64,000 nt of DNA, taken from Hungatella sp. UBA3048. Its GTDB lineage: Bacteria; Bacillota; Clostridia; Lachnospirales; Lachnospiraceae. The DNA lies in NCBI GenBank assembly GCA_002367105.1, contig DFCS01000003.1, positions 11,049 to 75,048 on the forward strand, written 5' to 3'. How positions within the stretch are numbered: the first letter of the stretch is position 1; each line of letters opens with the position of its first letter. Below, one piece after another: positions 7,864-16,679 of this stretch. Below the pieces are notes generated by a model. That model was not told the origin of the DNA and did no database searches. It saw nothing but the letters and a program-made list of their open reading frames with translations. The position numbers and the translations under genes are program-made.

Positions 7864-8949
7864 TTATTCAATCCTAAATACACGTTTAGATAAAAATATG
7901 GCAACAAAAATAGCAGAAATACCACCGACCAGCTTGCCGATAATCATTGGAGTAATCAGCTCCGGGGCAACACCGGCTGTAAATCCTAAATGGTCACCAA
8001 ATGTAAAAGATGCTGAAACTGCAAAAGCGATATTAATCACCTTTCCACGTTTATCCATATCCTTTACTGTTTGGAACATGGCAATATTATTGGCAAGAGA
8101 TGCAATAAGACCTGCTGCTGCAATATCATTCATTCCTAACAAATGACCTAGTTTCATCAATGGTTTCTTGAATATCTTTGTGATCAAGAACACCAATCCA
8201 TAAGCACCGGCTAAAGTAATGGCAATACCACCAACTGTCTGGAATCCAACTTCAAGGGTATCTTGATTATGAAAGACTTTGATACCTAACAGTAGGTCTA
8301 ACCCTCCAATCGCCAACCCAATGGCTCCAACAGCCACTATAATTTTCCCAAATACATTGAATCCTTTAATCATTCCTTCAGGAATTTTAAATAGTCCAAT
8401 TGAAATTAAAATCGCTACAACTATTATGGGTATTAAATTCATAAAGACTTTAATGATTGGCATACCCATCATGATTCCTGCAACTAATGCTCCAATTGGA
8501 ATCGTCACAATCCCGCATAATACTCCTTGTGCCAGATACTTTGTATCTTCGTCACTGATAAGACCCAATCCAACCGGGATTGTAAATACAAGTGTCGCTC
8601 CCATCATGGCACCTAAAATACCACCTGAGAAAAGTACAATTAATGGGTCAGAAGTCATTTGTTGTGCTAAGAAAAAACCGCCCATATCATTTGCTAATAA
8701 AGTTCCTGCAAACATTGCCGGATCTGCTCCTAATAATTTGTATACAGGAACAATGATAGGACTTAGCCAGTCCGATAACTTCGGTGCTAAAACGATGATA
8801 CCAGCCATTGAAAGCGCTAGGGAACCCATAGCCAGTATTCCTTCTTCAAATTGTTTACCTAAACCAGTTTTATTGCCCAGGGAACGGTCGATTGCACCTA
8901 TGACCATTATAATTACCATAAGCCAAATTATGATTTCATTAATACTCAT
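7864..8949 (-). CDS. eutH: EutH ethanolamine transporter
   Basis: A 361-residue, highly hydrophobic integral membrane protein with about ten or eleven predicted helices. Family-typical stretches include GADPAMFAGTLLANDMGGFF and FTFGDHLGFTAGVAPELITP. EutH imports ethanolamine when the free amine is scarce, as at low pH; otherwise ethanolamine diffuses in. It lies between eutN and eutQ, the usual gram-positive order. The start is ATG after GGAG. No export signal is needed because the first helix serves as an anchor. Confidence 0.95.
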   Translation of the reverse strand: MSINEIIIWLMVIIMVIGAIDRSLGNKTGLGKQFEEGILAMGSLALSMAGIIVLAPKLSDWLSPIIVPVYKLLGADPAMFAGTLLANDMGGFFLAQQMTSDPLIVLFSGGILGAMMGATLVFTIPVGLGLISDEDTKYLAQGVLCGIVTIPIGALVAGIMMGMPIIKVFMNLIPIIVVAILISIGLFKIPEGMIKGFNVFGKIIVAVGAIGLAIGGLDLLLGIKVFHNQDTLEVGFQTVGGIAITLAGAYGLVFLITKIFKKPLMKLGHLLGMNDIAAAGLIASLANNIAMFQTVKDMDKRGKVINIAFAVSASFTFGDHLGFTAGVAPELITPMIIGKLVGGISAIFVAIFLSKRVFRIE

Positions 8950-8973
8950 TCATTTCACTCCATTCAGTTTTTA

Positions 8974-9246
8974 TCATTCCTTTGGATAGTCCACAGTGTC
9001 TATAATACCGACAATAACCATATCAACAGGAATACTTTTACCATCAAAAGACAGACGGCCAGAGCTGCCAGTCGTAATCAGTACAGATTCTCCAATGCCC
9101 GCACCCACATGATCAACTGCAACAACAAGAGCAGGATCAGCTTCATGTTCGTTTCGTTGTTTTTCAATAAGCAGGAACTTTAAACCATTTAACTTTTCAT
9201 CCTTGCGAGTCGCCCATAAGCTGCCAACAACTTTTCCAATGAACAT
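8974..9246 (-). CDS. eutN: EutN/CcmL-type microcompartment vertex protein
   Basis: A 90-residue BMC-P (pentameric) shell protein: FIGKVVGSLWATRKDEKLNG at the start, then ADPALVVAVDHVGAGIGESV and the terminal DMVIVGIIDTVDY. BMC-P pentamers cap the twelve vertices of the shell. The start is the ATG at 9246, with AGGAG upstream; the longer frame adds ten unlikely residues. It follows the PduM-like gene by 13 bases. Confidence 0.95.
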   Translation of the reverse strand: MFIGKVVGSLWATRKDEKLNGLKFLLIEKQRNEHEADPALVVAVDHVGAGIGESVLITTGSSGRLSFDGKSIPVDMVIVGIIDTVDYPKE

Positions 9247-9259
9247 AGCCTGCTCCTTT

Positions 9260-9877
9260 CTATACGATCTCAACACCTAAATCCCGCAAATAATCCCTGG
9301 CCAATGCTGTAACAATGATGTTCCTATCTGTTTTAAAGATGTCTCCTGCATGTAAGTTCAGTTTTCGCACTTTTGCTATGGTAAGAAGCTCTTTCCTATC
9401 ACTCTTATTCGTTATATCTTTTACTTCCTGATTGATCGTTTCACTTATCTTTTCAAAATGCTTTAACGGAAGTATAGTAGCACCATATCTTACCAATTGG
9501 TTTTTATAATTCTCAAGGACCTGAAGCAATGCCCGCGGGGCCGCTTGCTGACTTGCATGAAGTTCCATTCCTTCTTCTAAGAAAAAAACTTTCTTTTTAT
9601 TTAACAAGCGTTGAAAAATAATTACTTCATCTTCTGTTTGAGGAAGTCCAAGTGCAATGCGGTTCATATTTATAATAGTCAGTTCAGTAACGATTACTAT
9701 TTCCGTATCAGATTTATCTTTCACTGACTCTATTTCATAGCCTCTATTTTCATAGTAAGTCCGAATACTTGAATATTCCTTCCCTAAAAAAACAACGGTC
9801 TTTCTATGTTCTTCCTTCTGCAAACGTTGTATGATAATATCAGTGATTTTTTGCACTACTATTTCAATATTGTCCAT
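9260..9877 (-). CDS. PduM-like / eut_hyp microcompartment protein
   Basis: About 205 residues with no enzyme motif that I recognise. The C-terminal segment (KLNLHAGDIFKTDRNIIVTA, then LARDYLRDLGVEIV) resembles the end of PduM, a protein needed for proper microcompartment assembly in propanediol systems, and the whole fits the uncharacterised eut_hyp family found in gram-positive eut operons. A related motif (PGTIITPSAKEYLKD) occurs near the N-terminus of the EutT-like gene. The preferred ATG at 9877 has AGAGG 8 bases upstream; a GTG three codons earlier is possible. A structural or assembly role is inferred from context. Confidence 0.7.
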   Translation of the reverse strand: MDNIEIVVQKITDIIIQRLQKEEHRKTVVFLGKEYSSIRTYYENRGYEIESVKDKSDTEIVIVTELTIINMNRIALGLPQTEDEVIIFQRLLNKKKVFFLEEGMELHASQQAAPRALLQVLENYKNQLVRYGATILPLKHFEKISETINQEVKDITNKSDRKELLTIAKVRKLNLHAGDIFKTDRNIIVTALARDYLRDLGVEIV

Positions 9878-9882
9878 CCATA

Positions 9883-10518
9883 TCACCTCTTAACAATACA
9901 CCCACGTACACCCTTACTATGACCGCAAGCATTTGCTTCATCGTAATCAATGTGCATATAAGTCTCAAACTTGGGACTTATCCTCACCATAACATCCTCA
10001 AATATAAGCGGTCTTTTACTAAACACTTTAACAGAAACTCTCTCCTGATCCTTAACACCTAACTTTTCAGCATCTGTATCTTTTACATGAATATGGCGTT
10101 TTGCAACAATGACTCCTCGATCTAAAACAATAGATTTAGAGCCTTTCCTCACAATAATCCCCGGAGTGTTTTCAATATTTCCACTTAATTGAACCGGCGC
10201 ATTTACACCTAGTGAACGTGCATCTGTTAATGAAACCTCCACTTGACAGTTTTTTCGCTCTGGTCCAAGAATTATAACATCGTGAATCGTGCCTTTCGGT
10301 CCTTCAATACTCACCCGTTCTTCTGATGCAAATTCGCCTGGCTGTGATAAATACTTCGTTGGGTGTAATTGATACCCCGCACCAAAGAGGGTATCGATTG
10401 CCTCCCGGTCCAGATGGATATGGCGTCCGCTTGCTTCAATTTCAAAAGATTGATCCATTACTTCTTGTATACGAGAGACAACTGTATCTACAATTGTGTC
10501 AATACTATAATCAGTCAT
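9883..10518 (-). CDS. pduL: PduL-type phosphotransacylase
   Basis: A 211-residue PduL phosphotransacylase, which converts acetyl-CoA and phosphate to acetyl phosphate inside the organelle and recycles CoA for EutE. It replaces the Pta-like EutD of enteric eut operons. Zinc-binding His clusters are visible: SGRHIHLDREAIDTLFG, AKRHIHVKDTDAEKLGV and YMHIDYDEANACG. The first 20 or so residues (TIVDTVVSRIQEVMDQ) form an amphipathic helix typical of encapsulation peptides. It sits 4 bases after the EutT-like gene. Confidence 0.93.
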   Translation of the reverse strand: MTDYSIDTIVDTVVSRIQEVMDQSFEIEASGRHIHLDREAIDTLFGAGYQLHPTKYLSQPGEFASEERVSIEGPKGTIHDVIILGPERKNCQVEVSLTDARSLGVNAPVQLSGNIENTPGIIVRKGSKSIVLDRGVIVAKRHIHVKDTDAEKLGVKDQERVSVKVFSKRPLIFEDVMVRISPKFETYMHIDYDEANACGHSKGVRGCIVKR

Positions 10519-10522
10519 ATTA

Positions 10523-11242
10523 TCACCCCTGTTTTACTGAATTTTCTATCATCTGCACCATCAAAACCCAACAATAATCCTTCAACGTAGTTGCTATGGA
10601 AATGCATTTTATATAATCCTCAAATTTCAGGCCTTCCTTCATTTCTTTCGCAATAAAATGTTCTAATTCTTGTAAATATGCATGTAACTCAAATAAAGCA
10701 ATGACACATTCCTCATCCTTATAGGTTGGAACAAAGGAACCTTCTGGGTATATACTGTAAACGTACTGCTTTTTGTTTTCCAGCAGCTTTTCAATTTCCT
10801 GTACCAGATCTAACCTGTATGAAGCTAACGTCTCCATTGTTATTGTCTTGACAACCATTAGGATCGTATCTAAAGCCTCTGCCAGCTCCGTATTTCCTAT
10901 ACAGTGACTTTTCTTTTGTAAAGCCACTATATGGCTTATTGTAATATTAATTTTAATTCCAAATTGGTAAGTTAAGTGACTTTTCCACATAACTTTTCCA
11001 TTTCCATTGATATATATGAAAGCATCTTGGATATTATTTGCATTTGGGGATTCATTTACTTTCAGCTGGGGCATTGGGAAGGTTGCTTCTGGTATTTTCC
11101 TATATTCAATTGTAATATCCTTTAAATATTCTTTTGCAGAAGGTGTTATGATAGTCCCAGGTTCTAAAACCAAGACTTTTGTTTCTTTTAAGTTAGTCGT
11201 ACGTAGCAGTCTTTTTATTTTATTTTCCGTTAAAATGGCCAT
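10523..11242 (-). CDS. eutT: EutT-like protein, probably a degenerate corrinoid adenosyltransferase
   Basis: A 239-residue protein in the eutT position of gram-positive eut operons. The N-terminus has LVLEPGTIITPSAKEYLKD, shared with the PduM-like neighbour, and the rest is a helical bundle. Active EutT enzymes carry a cysteine metal motif and an Arg-rich ATP/corrinoid segment of the type RFRGxLDxL. Here the matching region reads NTELAEALDTILMVVKTITM, without the arginines, and no Cys cluster is seen. It may have lost activity, with the PduO-type enzyme upstream making adenosylcobalamin. Family placement is moderate and the loss is inferred from motifs only. Confidence 0.65.
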   Translation of the reverse strand: MAILTENKIKRLLRTTNLKETKVLVLEPGTIITPSAKEYLKDITIEYRKIPEATFPMPQLKVNESPNANNIQDAFIYINGNGKVMWKSHLTYQFGIKINITISHIVALQKKSHCIGNTELAEALDTILMVVKTITMETLASYRLDLVQEIEKLLENKKQYVYSIYPEGSFVPTYKDEECVIALFELHAYLQELEHFIAKEMKEGLKFEDYIKCISIATTLKDYCWVLMVQMIENSVKQG

Positions 11243-11333
11243 TAGTACTCACTTCCCCTCGATAAAGAAAGGCTGGGCATACGCTTTTATTATGCCTCAG
11301 CCTCACTTTAAATCTTGCAACTTTAAGCGTTCA

Positions 11334-11633
11334 TCATGAGTTCGAAGCCTGTGAATCGTATTTTGGCAGGATTACATCTACTTCCATATGTGGACGTGGA
11401 ATTACATGAACAGATATTAATTCACCAACAGCTTCTGCCGCTGCAGCTCCAGCATCTGTTGCAGCTTTAACAGCTCCTACATCCCCACGAACCATCACGG
11501 TTACCAGTCCGCCGCCTACTTGTTCTTTTCCAATTAACGTTACATTTGCCGCTTTGACCATTGCATCAGCCGCCTCTACTGCAGCTACCAATCCTTTTGT
11601 TTCAATCATTCCTAATGCGTTAGTATTAGCCAT
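11334..11633 (-). CDS. eutM: EutM-type hexameric shell protein (BMC-H)
   Basis: A 99-residue single BMC domain: ALGMIETKGLVAAVEAADAM, VRGDVGAVKAATDAGAAAAE and VHVIPRPHMEVDVILP. These hexamers tile the facets of the shell, with a central pore that passes small substrates. Length and the RPH turn match EutM/PduA closely. It lies after eutE (59-base gap) and before the EutT-like gene (91-base gap), larger gaps than elsewhere in the operon. Confidence 0.96.
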   Translation of the reverse strand: MANTNALGMIETKGLVAAVEAADAMVKAANVTLIGKEQVGGGLVTVMVRGDVGAVKAATDAGAAAAEAVGELISVHVIPRPHMEVDVILPKYDSQASNS

Positions 11634-11692
11634 TGTATCTACCTCCTAGATTATATTTTATATTGTTATCAATGTTTTTAGTTGCTCTTTGC

Positions 11693-13171
11693 TTATTTTA
11701 GCTTTTGCAGAACACGTTCAACAAGTAAATCAATTAATTGATCCTTATTAAGCCCCAAGTCTTCAACAGCTTTCCCGCTGACATCATCAAATTTATCTTC
11801 TCCACGTATTTCATCTAATGTCCTGACGCCATAAACAACCCGGCGAAGATTAAATAAATTCTGTGGGCCAACATTATCAGAAGTAGAACTTCCTCCTACC
11901 GCTCCACAACCCAGAGTCAAGGCAGGTCTAAGGTTAGTCGTCGCTCCGATTCCGCCTAAAGTAGCTGAACAGTTTATAAGCAGCCGCGAAACCGGTACTT
12001 TTAAGGCAAAATCTTCTGTAATTTTATTGTTTGCTGTGTGAATAACCATCGTGTGTCCTGCGCCTTCAAAGTTTAAAATCTTGATACTTAAATCGCGGGC
12101 TTCTTCCCAGGTATTTACCGTATAGAAGGCTAATATCGGTGATAGTTTTTCCCTTGAATAAGGGGCCAGATCACCAACACGTGTTTCTTCGGCAATAAGA
12201 ACTTTTGCATCCTCTGGTACAGTAATACCAGCTAATTCAGCAACAACCTGCGCCGTCCTTCCAACGATCTTAGGATTCATTGTACCGTTTGGCCGTAGAA
12301 TATACTTTTCAAGTTTTAGTGCATCATTTTTTGATAAGAAATATCCACCTTGTCTCTTGAATTCCGAAATCACTTTTTCTCTGCTGGTTTCTTCAACAAT
12401 AATAGACTGTTCCGATGCGCAAATTGTACCATTATCAAATGTCTTGGATTCAAGAATAAGCTCAACTGCTTTCGGGATATCTGCACTGCGTTCTATAAAT
12501 GCAGGTCCATTCCCCGGACCTACTCCAATTGCCGGTGTTCCAGAGGAATATGCTGCACGAACCATTGCAGAGCCACCAGTAGCAAGAATTAAATTCGTAT
12601 TTTCATTTTTCATTAATTCATTTGTTGCCTGTGTTGTTACTGTTGTAATCACGCTAACAGCACCATCCGGTAATCCAACGCTTTTTCCTGCTTCATTTAT
12701 GATGCGGACTGTTTCCCTGATACAATTTAATGCACTTGGATGAGGTGAAAATACAATCGCATTTCCTGCCTTAATGCTTATGAGTGCCTTGTAGATCACA
12801 GTTGATGTCGGATTCGTTGAAGGAATAAGGCCTGCAACGACTCCAACGGGAACAGCGACTTCCATATATTTTGCTTCTGTATTATTTGTGATTATACCTA
12901 CTGTCTTCATATCTTTTATTGAGTTTAATAAATCTCTTGATGCAAAGGCATTTTTAAGGACTTTGTCCTGCCATTTTCCAAACCCTGTTTCTTCTTGTGC
13001 CATTTTAGCCAGCTTCAAACGATTGTCAAAAGCTGCTTTTGCCATAGCCTTACATATGGTGTCAATTTCTTCTTGAGATAATCTGGCTATTTCTATTTGC
13101 GCTTCTTTTGCTTTCTTCAGTAAATCCCTGGTTTCCTGAACTGAAACAAGATCTTTATCAATCAATCCCAT
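11693..13171 (-). CDS. eutE: EutE CoA-acylating acetaldehyde dehydrogenase
   Basis: A 492-residue aldehyde dehydrogenase that oxidises acetaldehyde to acetyl-CoA with NAD+ inside the microcompartment. The nucleotide-binding segment is LATGGSAMVRAAYSSGTPAI and the catalytic Cys is in DNGTICASEQSIIVEE. An amphipathic N-terminal region (QETRDLLKKAKEAQIEIARL) is suited to cargo targeting. The ATG at 13171 follows AAAGGAG; the longer TTG-started frame would overlap the previous gene more deeply. It overlaps the end of the eutK-like gene by 14 bases, implying coupled translation. Confidence 0.95.
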   Translation of the reverse strand: MGLIDKDLVSVQETRDLLKKAKEAQIEIARLSQEEIDTICKAMAKAAFDNRLKLAKMAQEETGFGKWQDKVLKNAFASRDLLNSIKDMKTVGIITNNTEAKYMEVAVPVGVVAGLIPSTNPTSTVIYKALISIKAGNAIVFSPHPSALNCIRETVRIINEAGKSVGLPDGAVSVITTVTTQATNELMKNENTNLILATGGSAMVRAAYSSGTPAIGVGPGNGPAFIERSADIPKAVELILESKTFDNGTICASEQSIIVEETSREKVISEFKRQGGYFLSKNDALKLEKYILRPNGTMNPKIVGRTAQVVAELAGITVPEDAKVLIAEETRVGDLAPYSREKLSPILAFYTVNTWEEARDLSIKILNFEGAGHTMVIHTANNKITEDFALKVPVSRLLINCSATLGGIGATTNLRPALTLGCGAVGGSSTSDNVGPQNLFNLRRVVYGVRTLDEIRGEDKFDDVSGKAVEDLGLNKDQLIDLLVERVLQKLK

Positions 13172-13679
13172 TATGCTTAACTCCTTTATCCAGCAATGTT
13201 TCAATAAGCACTGCTTTGTTAGCAGATCTTATTTCTGACTTCTTTATGGTAGAAAGATTTGATTTATATGCAAGCGAACGTAAATCGGTCACTCTCATTT
13301 TTTCCAGCTGTTCTTTCTCAAAGGATGAATCCACATCTTTCTCTAATTCTTCTACTATCGGTTGATTTGATTCATTTGAAGCCAAAGGATTATCTTCCTT
13401 TTTACCAAATGATTTCATCAACATCTGCTCAACTTGGTCATCCAAGCGTGGGATAACATGACTGCTGATTAGACAATTCTTATTTGCCACAGCAACTTCA
13501 CCTGCCTTAATTGCTGCTTTTACTGCCGCAATATCTCCAATAATATGAATTGTTGACAATCCTCCACGGATTGTTTCACTTCCAAGCAGAATTACATTTG
13601 CCTCCTTTACAGCTGCATCTGCTGCCAGGATTGCTCCTAATTTTCCACGCACTTCTATTAAACCTAAAGCTTTAGCCAT
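13158..13679 (-). CDS. eutK: EutK-like shell protein: BMC domain plus C-terminal Rho_N/SAP-like domain
   Basis: 173 residues. An N-terminal BMC domain of about 90 residues (ALGLIEVRGKLGAILAADAA, then SSHVIPRLDDQVEQML) is followed by an acidic linker and a C-terminal helical segment (MRVTDLRSLAYKSNLS then KAVLIETLLDKG) resembling the Rho_N/SAP-like nucleic-acid-binding fold. EutK of E. coli also has a BMC domain with a C-terminal helical extension. The added domain may face the lumen or cytosol and bind cargo or nucleic acid; this is unproven. It follows eutL by 11 bases and overlaps eutE. Confidence 0.85.
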   Translation of the reverse strand: MAKALGLIEVRGKLGAILAADAAVKEANVILLGSETIRGGLSTIHIIGDIAAVKAAIKAGEVAVANKNCLISSHVIPRLDDQVEQMLMKSFGKKEDNPLASNESNQPIVEELEKDVDSSFEKEQLEKMRVTDLRSLAYKSNLSTIKKSEIRSANKAVLIETLLDKGVKHNGID

Positions 13680-13690
13680 ATTAATGCCGC

Positions 13691-14344
13691 CTAATAACTA
13701 GCTGGGTTGTCAGCAACGGCTTCTACAGCTTTTGCAAATGATTCACATGCTGATCGGCAAGCAGATTGAGACCCTGTCAGTAATGCTCCTGCAAAGTTTG
13801 TTTCAGACGGCGGCCCATAAAATACACTCATTTTTACATCGGCAGCTTTCAAAGCAGCATCGATGGCTACCATTGCTTCAAGCGGTGGTGCTATTAAATA
13901 AGCAATGGCTTCTCCTTCTTTCACATTTGCTCCTTTTGAAAGATAAGACCCGGTTCTCGATACACAATGGGCAAAATAAACGATTGAGTTATCATCATTC
14001 GCACTATAAAAGCTGGCTTCATTATTTATTACTTCAATCGCGCGATCCAGGCCACTTCGTACCTCTGCCGGACTTGGGCCGGCTAAAATACCGATAACTT
14101 CTCCTGCTAATTTTGTAGAAGCATTCGCAGCTCCGGCATACATACTTCTTGCATATACAACTGCTACATCGGATGCCTTCGTGGCTTCATCCAATGCCAC
14201 GTAGGTTACATCATCAGAATCAGAAGTAATAATCCCCAGACTTTTTTGATTTGATGCTAATTTTAATTCCTTTGCCAATCCATCATCAACATTTGGAATG
14301 ATTTTTACACTTAAAACATTTGCACCTAATCGTTCGTTTTTCAT
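13691..14344 (-). CDS. eutL: EutL trimeric shell protein (BMC-T)
   Basis: 217 residues, nearly the length of E. coli EutL (219), made of two fused BMC domains. Landmarks are the start LGANVLSVKIIPNVDDGLAK, the middle LAGPSPAEVRSGLDRAIEVI and the end ALLTGSQSACRSACESFAKA. BMC-T trimers form larger gated pores, thought to admit cofactors or bind ethanolamine. It stands 31 bases after eutC. Confidence 0.96.
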   Translation of the reverse strand: MKNERLGANVLSVKIIPNVDDGLAKELKLASNQKSLGIITSDSDDVTYVALDEATKASDVAVVYARSMYAGAANASTKLAGEVIGILAGPSPAEVRSGLDRAIEVINNEASFYSANDDNSIVYFAHCVSRTGSYLSKGANVKEGEAIAYLIAPPLEAMVAIDAALKAADVKMSVFYGPPSETNFAGALLTGSQSACRSACESFAKAVEAVADNPASY

Positions 14345-14375
14345 TAGGAAACCTCCTTTTTAAATCAAACGGTTT

Positions 14376-15281
14376 TTATTTTTCTTTCAAATCTAATCCA
14401 GATACCTTTTTATCTAACATTCTCTTGATAATTTCAGCAATATATGCTCCTGCTTCTACTGCCGGGGTTCCTTGTCTGTGAATATTGGAAACGACTGTCC
14501 TTCTTGCTTCCGGCATACCAATGGTTGGTTTATAAGCGATATACGCACTCATAGATTCTGCTGTAACAAGGCCTGGTCTTTCTCCGATAAAAAGACAGAC
14601 GACCTCAGCTCCTGTTGCTTCACCAATTGGATCCATAGCCGGGACGCGGCAATGTTTTATAAAAACAACCTGTCCAAATTCAAGTCCAAACATCTTGAGT
14701 CCTTGTTGCAAAGAAGGTAAAACATCTCTGATATTTGCCTCGATTGCTGCTGAACTTAAACCATCACCAACAATAACCTGAACTTTCTGATTTGGTTTCA
14801 CCGCATTTTTTATAGTATTTATTGCTTCATTTGAAAACTTACGGCCTAAGTCCGGACGTGTAACATATTCGTCTTTATCCTTGCATTCTGTAGCTACCTC
14901 TACAAATCCCATCTCTTTAATTAAATCTTCATTCACATAGGAGAATACGGCATCCTGGGCAGCAGCATGGTCAGCACGGAATCGAAGGCTGGGCTCCGTT
15001 AAATATCTTGTACCTGTCCTCCACAAACCCAAGCGGGCCGGTGTAAAGGATTTCATCTTTAAATAGCCTTCTTTATCTGCTGCATTTGGAACTAAAAATT
15101 GCTTGCGTATGTCTACTTCTGTAATATCCGGTATAAATCCCTCTTCAATTTCGCAGGACTTGGCAGGTTGCCTTGTGCTTACGGCTGCTTCTTTTGATGG
15201 AGCATTAATCACTGGCGGTACTTCATTTACCATTTCATTTAAAATCGATTTAATCATTTCTTTTAAGCTTAATTCGTCCAT
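14376..15281 (-). CDS. eutC: Ethanolamine ammonia-lyase small subunit
   Basis: The 301-residue light chain of the adenosylcobalamin-dependent lyase that splits ethanolamine into acetaldehyde and ammonia. The N-terminal stretch (ELSLKEMIKSILNEMVNEV) is an amphipathic targeting peptide followed by a Pro/Ala linker. The core holds PARLGLWRTGTRYLTEPSLR, VIVGDGLSSAAIEANIRDV and VCLFIGERPGLVTAESMSAY, the cobalamin-binding part of the subunit. The start ATG shares one base with the eutB stop (TAATG), so the subunits are translated together. Confidence 0.97.
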   Translation of the reverse strand: MDELSLKEMIKSILNEMVNEVPPVINAPSKEAAVSTRQPAKSCEIEEGFIPDITEVDIRKQFLVPNAADKEGYLKMKSFTPARLGLWRTGTRYLTEPSLRFRADHAAAQDAVFSYVNEDLIKEMGFVEVATECKDKDEYVTRPDLGRKFSNEAINTIKNAVKPNQKVQVIVGDGLSSAAIEANIRDVLPSLQQGLKMFGLEFGQVVFIKHCRVPAMDPIGEATGAEVVCLFIGERPGLVTAESMSAYIAYKPTIGMPEARRTVVSNIHRQGTPAVEAGAYIAEIIKRMLDKKVSGLDLKEK

Positions 15282-16660
15282 TAGTTATCCCTCCTCTGCT
15301 TCAAAAATACAGATGCATCGCCAGCTTTGGAAGTTAAATGTCCATTTTCGCTGAACCCCATTTTTTCTAACCATTGGTCAAATTCTTTTATTGTCCGTTT
15401 ATTTAATAATTCTCTAATGGAAGCACCTTCCTGGTACCCTGTGGTTTGATAATTTAACATAATATCATCACCATTTGGAATAGACATAATAAAGTTAACA
15501 CCAGCTGTTGCAAGTAACACTGTTAAGTTTTCAGCATCATTTTGATCTGCCTTCATATGGTTCGTGTAACAAACATCGCACCCCATAGAAATACCAGTTA
15601 ATTTACCCATAAAATGATCCTCCAGACCTGCACGGATCACCTGCTTGGAGTCATACAAATACTCTGGTCCAATAAATCCAACAACCGTATTAACAAGGAA
15701 TGGATCAAAATATTTTGCAAATCCATAACATCTGGCTTCCATGGTCAGCTGATCTACACCATTATGAGCATCGGAAGAAAGCTCAGAACCTTGTCCTGTC
15801 TCAAAGTACATTACATTTGGTCCAACTGCCGTACCTAGCTTCAAAGCCATATCCTTTGCTTCTGAAAGCATCTTAGCCGTAATTCCAAAAGCTGTATTTC
15901 CTTTTTCAGAGCCTGCAATCGATTGGAATACCAATCCGGTTGGTGCTCCCTGCTCCATTGCTTCCATCTGAGTGGCTACGTGAGCTAAAACAACATGCTG
16001 TGTTGGTATTTCCCACTCATTAATAAAATCATTGAATTTATGAAGAATGCGTTTTACACTTTCTGTTGTGTCATCTACCGGGTTCAGGCCTATGACTGCA
16101 TCACCCGATCCCATAGACAGACCTTCCATAACGGAAGCCATGATACCATCCACATTGTCAGTCGTATGATTTGGCTGAAGACGGGTTGAAAAAGTTCCCG
16201 GGATACCAATTGTCGTATTTGCAGTCTTAGTTACTATGATCTTCTGAGCCCCTACTATTAAATCCAGGTTGGACATAATTTTAGCAACTGCTGCAACCAT
16301 TTCAGAAGTTAAACCATTTGATATACGATGAATGTCATAGTTAGTCGTTTTACAATCTAAAATCCATTCTCTTAATTCAGCCACTGTCCAATTTTTAATC
16401 TTTTCATAAGTTCTAAGATTCACATGATCAATAATAATTCGCGTTACCTCATCCTTTTCATATGGCACAGCTGGGTTGTTAAATAAATCCGAAAGCGTTA
16501 AGTGTGACAAAACAACTTTCGCTGCAACTCTTTCTTCCGCGCTGCCTGCTGCAACTCCAGCTAATTTATCTCCCGATTTTTCTTCATTTGCCTTCCCCAT
16601 AACTTCCATTACAGATGAAAATTGATAGGTTTTGCCAAAAAGTTTTGTTTTTAAAATCAT
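15281..16660 (-). CDS. eutB: Ethanolamine ammonia-lyase large subunit
   Basis: The 459-residue catalytic TIM-barrel chain, close to the enteric EutB length (453). Recognisable segments are GDKLAGVAAGSAEERVAAK, SGDAVIGLNPVDDTTESVKR, YFETGQGSELSSDAHNGVDQ and MGCDVCYTNHMKADQNDAEN, which hold the substrate and corrin-facing residues. With EutC it forms the first enzyme of the pathway. It lies 19 bases after eutA and overlaps eutC by one base. Confidence 0.98.
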   Translation of the reverse strand: MILKTKLFGKTYQFSSVMEVMGKANEEKSGDKLAGVAAGSAEERVAAKVVLSHLTLSDLFNNPAVPYEKDEVTRIIIDHVNLRTYEKIKNWTVAELREWILDCKTTNYDIHRISNGLTSEMVAAVAKIMSNLDLIVGAQKIIVTKTANTTIGIPGTFSTRLQPNHTTDNVDGIMASVMEGLSMGSGDAVIGLNPVDDTTESVKRILHKFNDFINEWEIPTQHVVLAHVATQMEAMEQGAPTGLVFQSIAGSEKGNTAFGITAKMLSEAKDMALKLGTAVGPNVMYFETGQGSELSSDAHNGVDQLTMEARCYGFAKYFDPFLVNTVVGFIGPEYLYDSKQVIRAGLEDHFMGKLTGISMGCDVCYTNHMKADQNDAENLTVLLATAGVNFIMSIPNGDDIMLNYQTTGYQEGASIRELLNKRTIKEFDQWLEKMGFSENGHLTSKAGDASVFLKQRRDN

Positions 16661-16679
16661 TGTACAACTCCTTTTATCA

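Noticed and set aside
8279..8989. Plus-strand open frame of 236 codons opposite eutH
   Set aside because: It mirrors the hydrophobic helices of eutH and has no start signal or family match.
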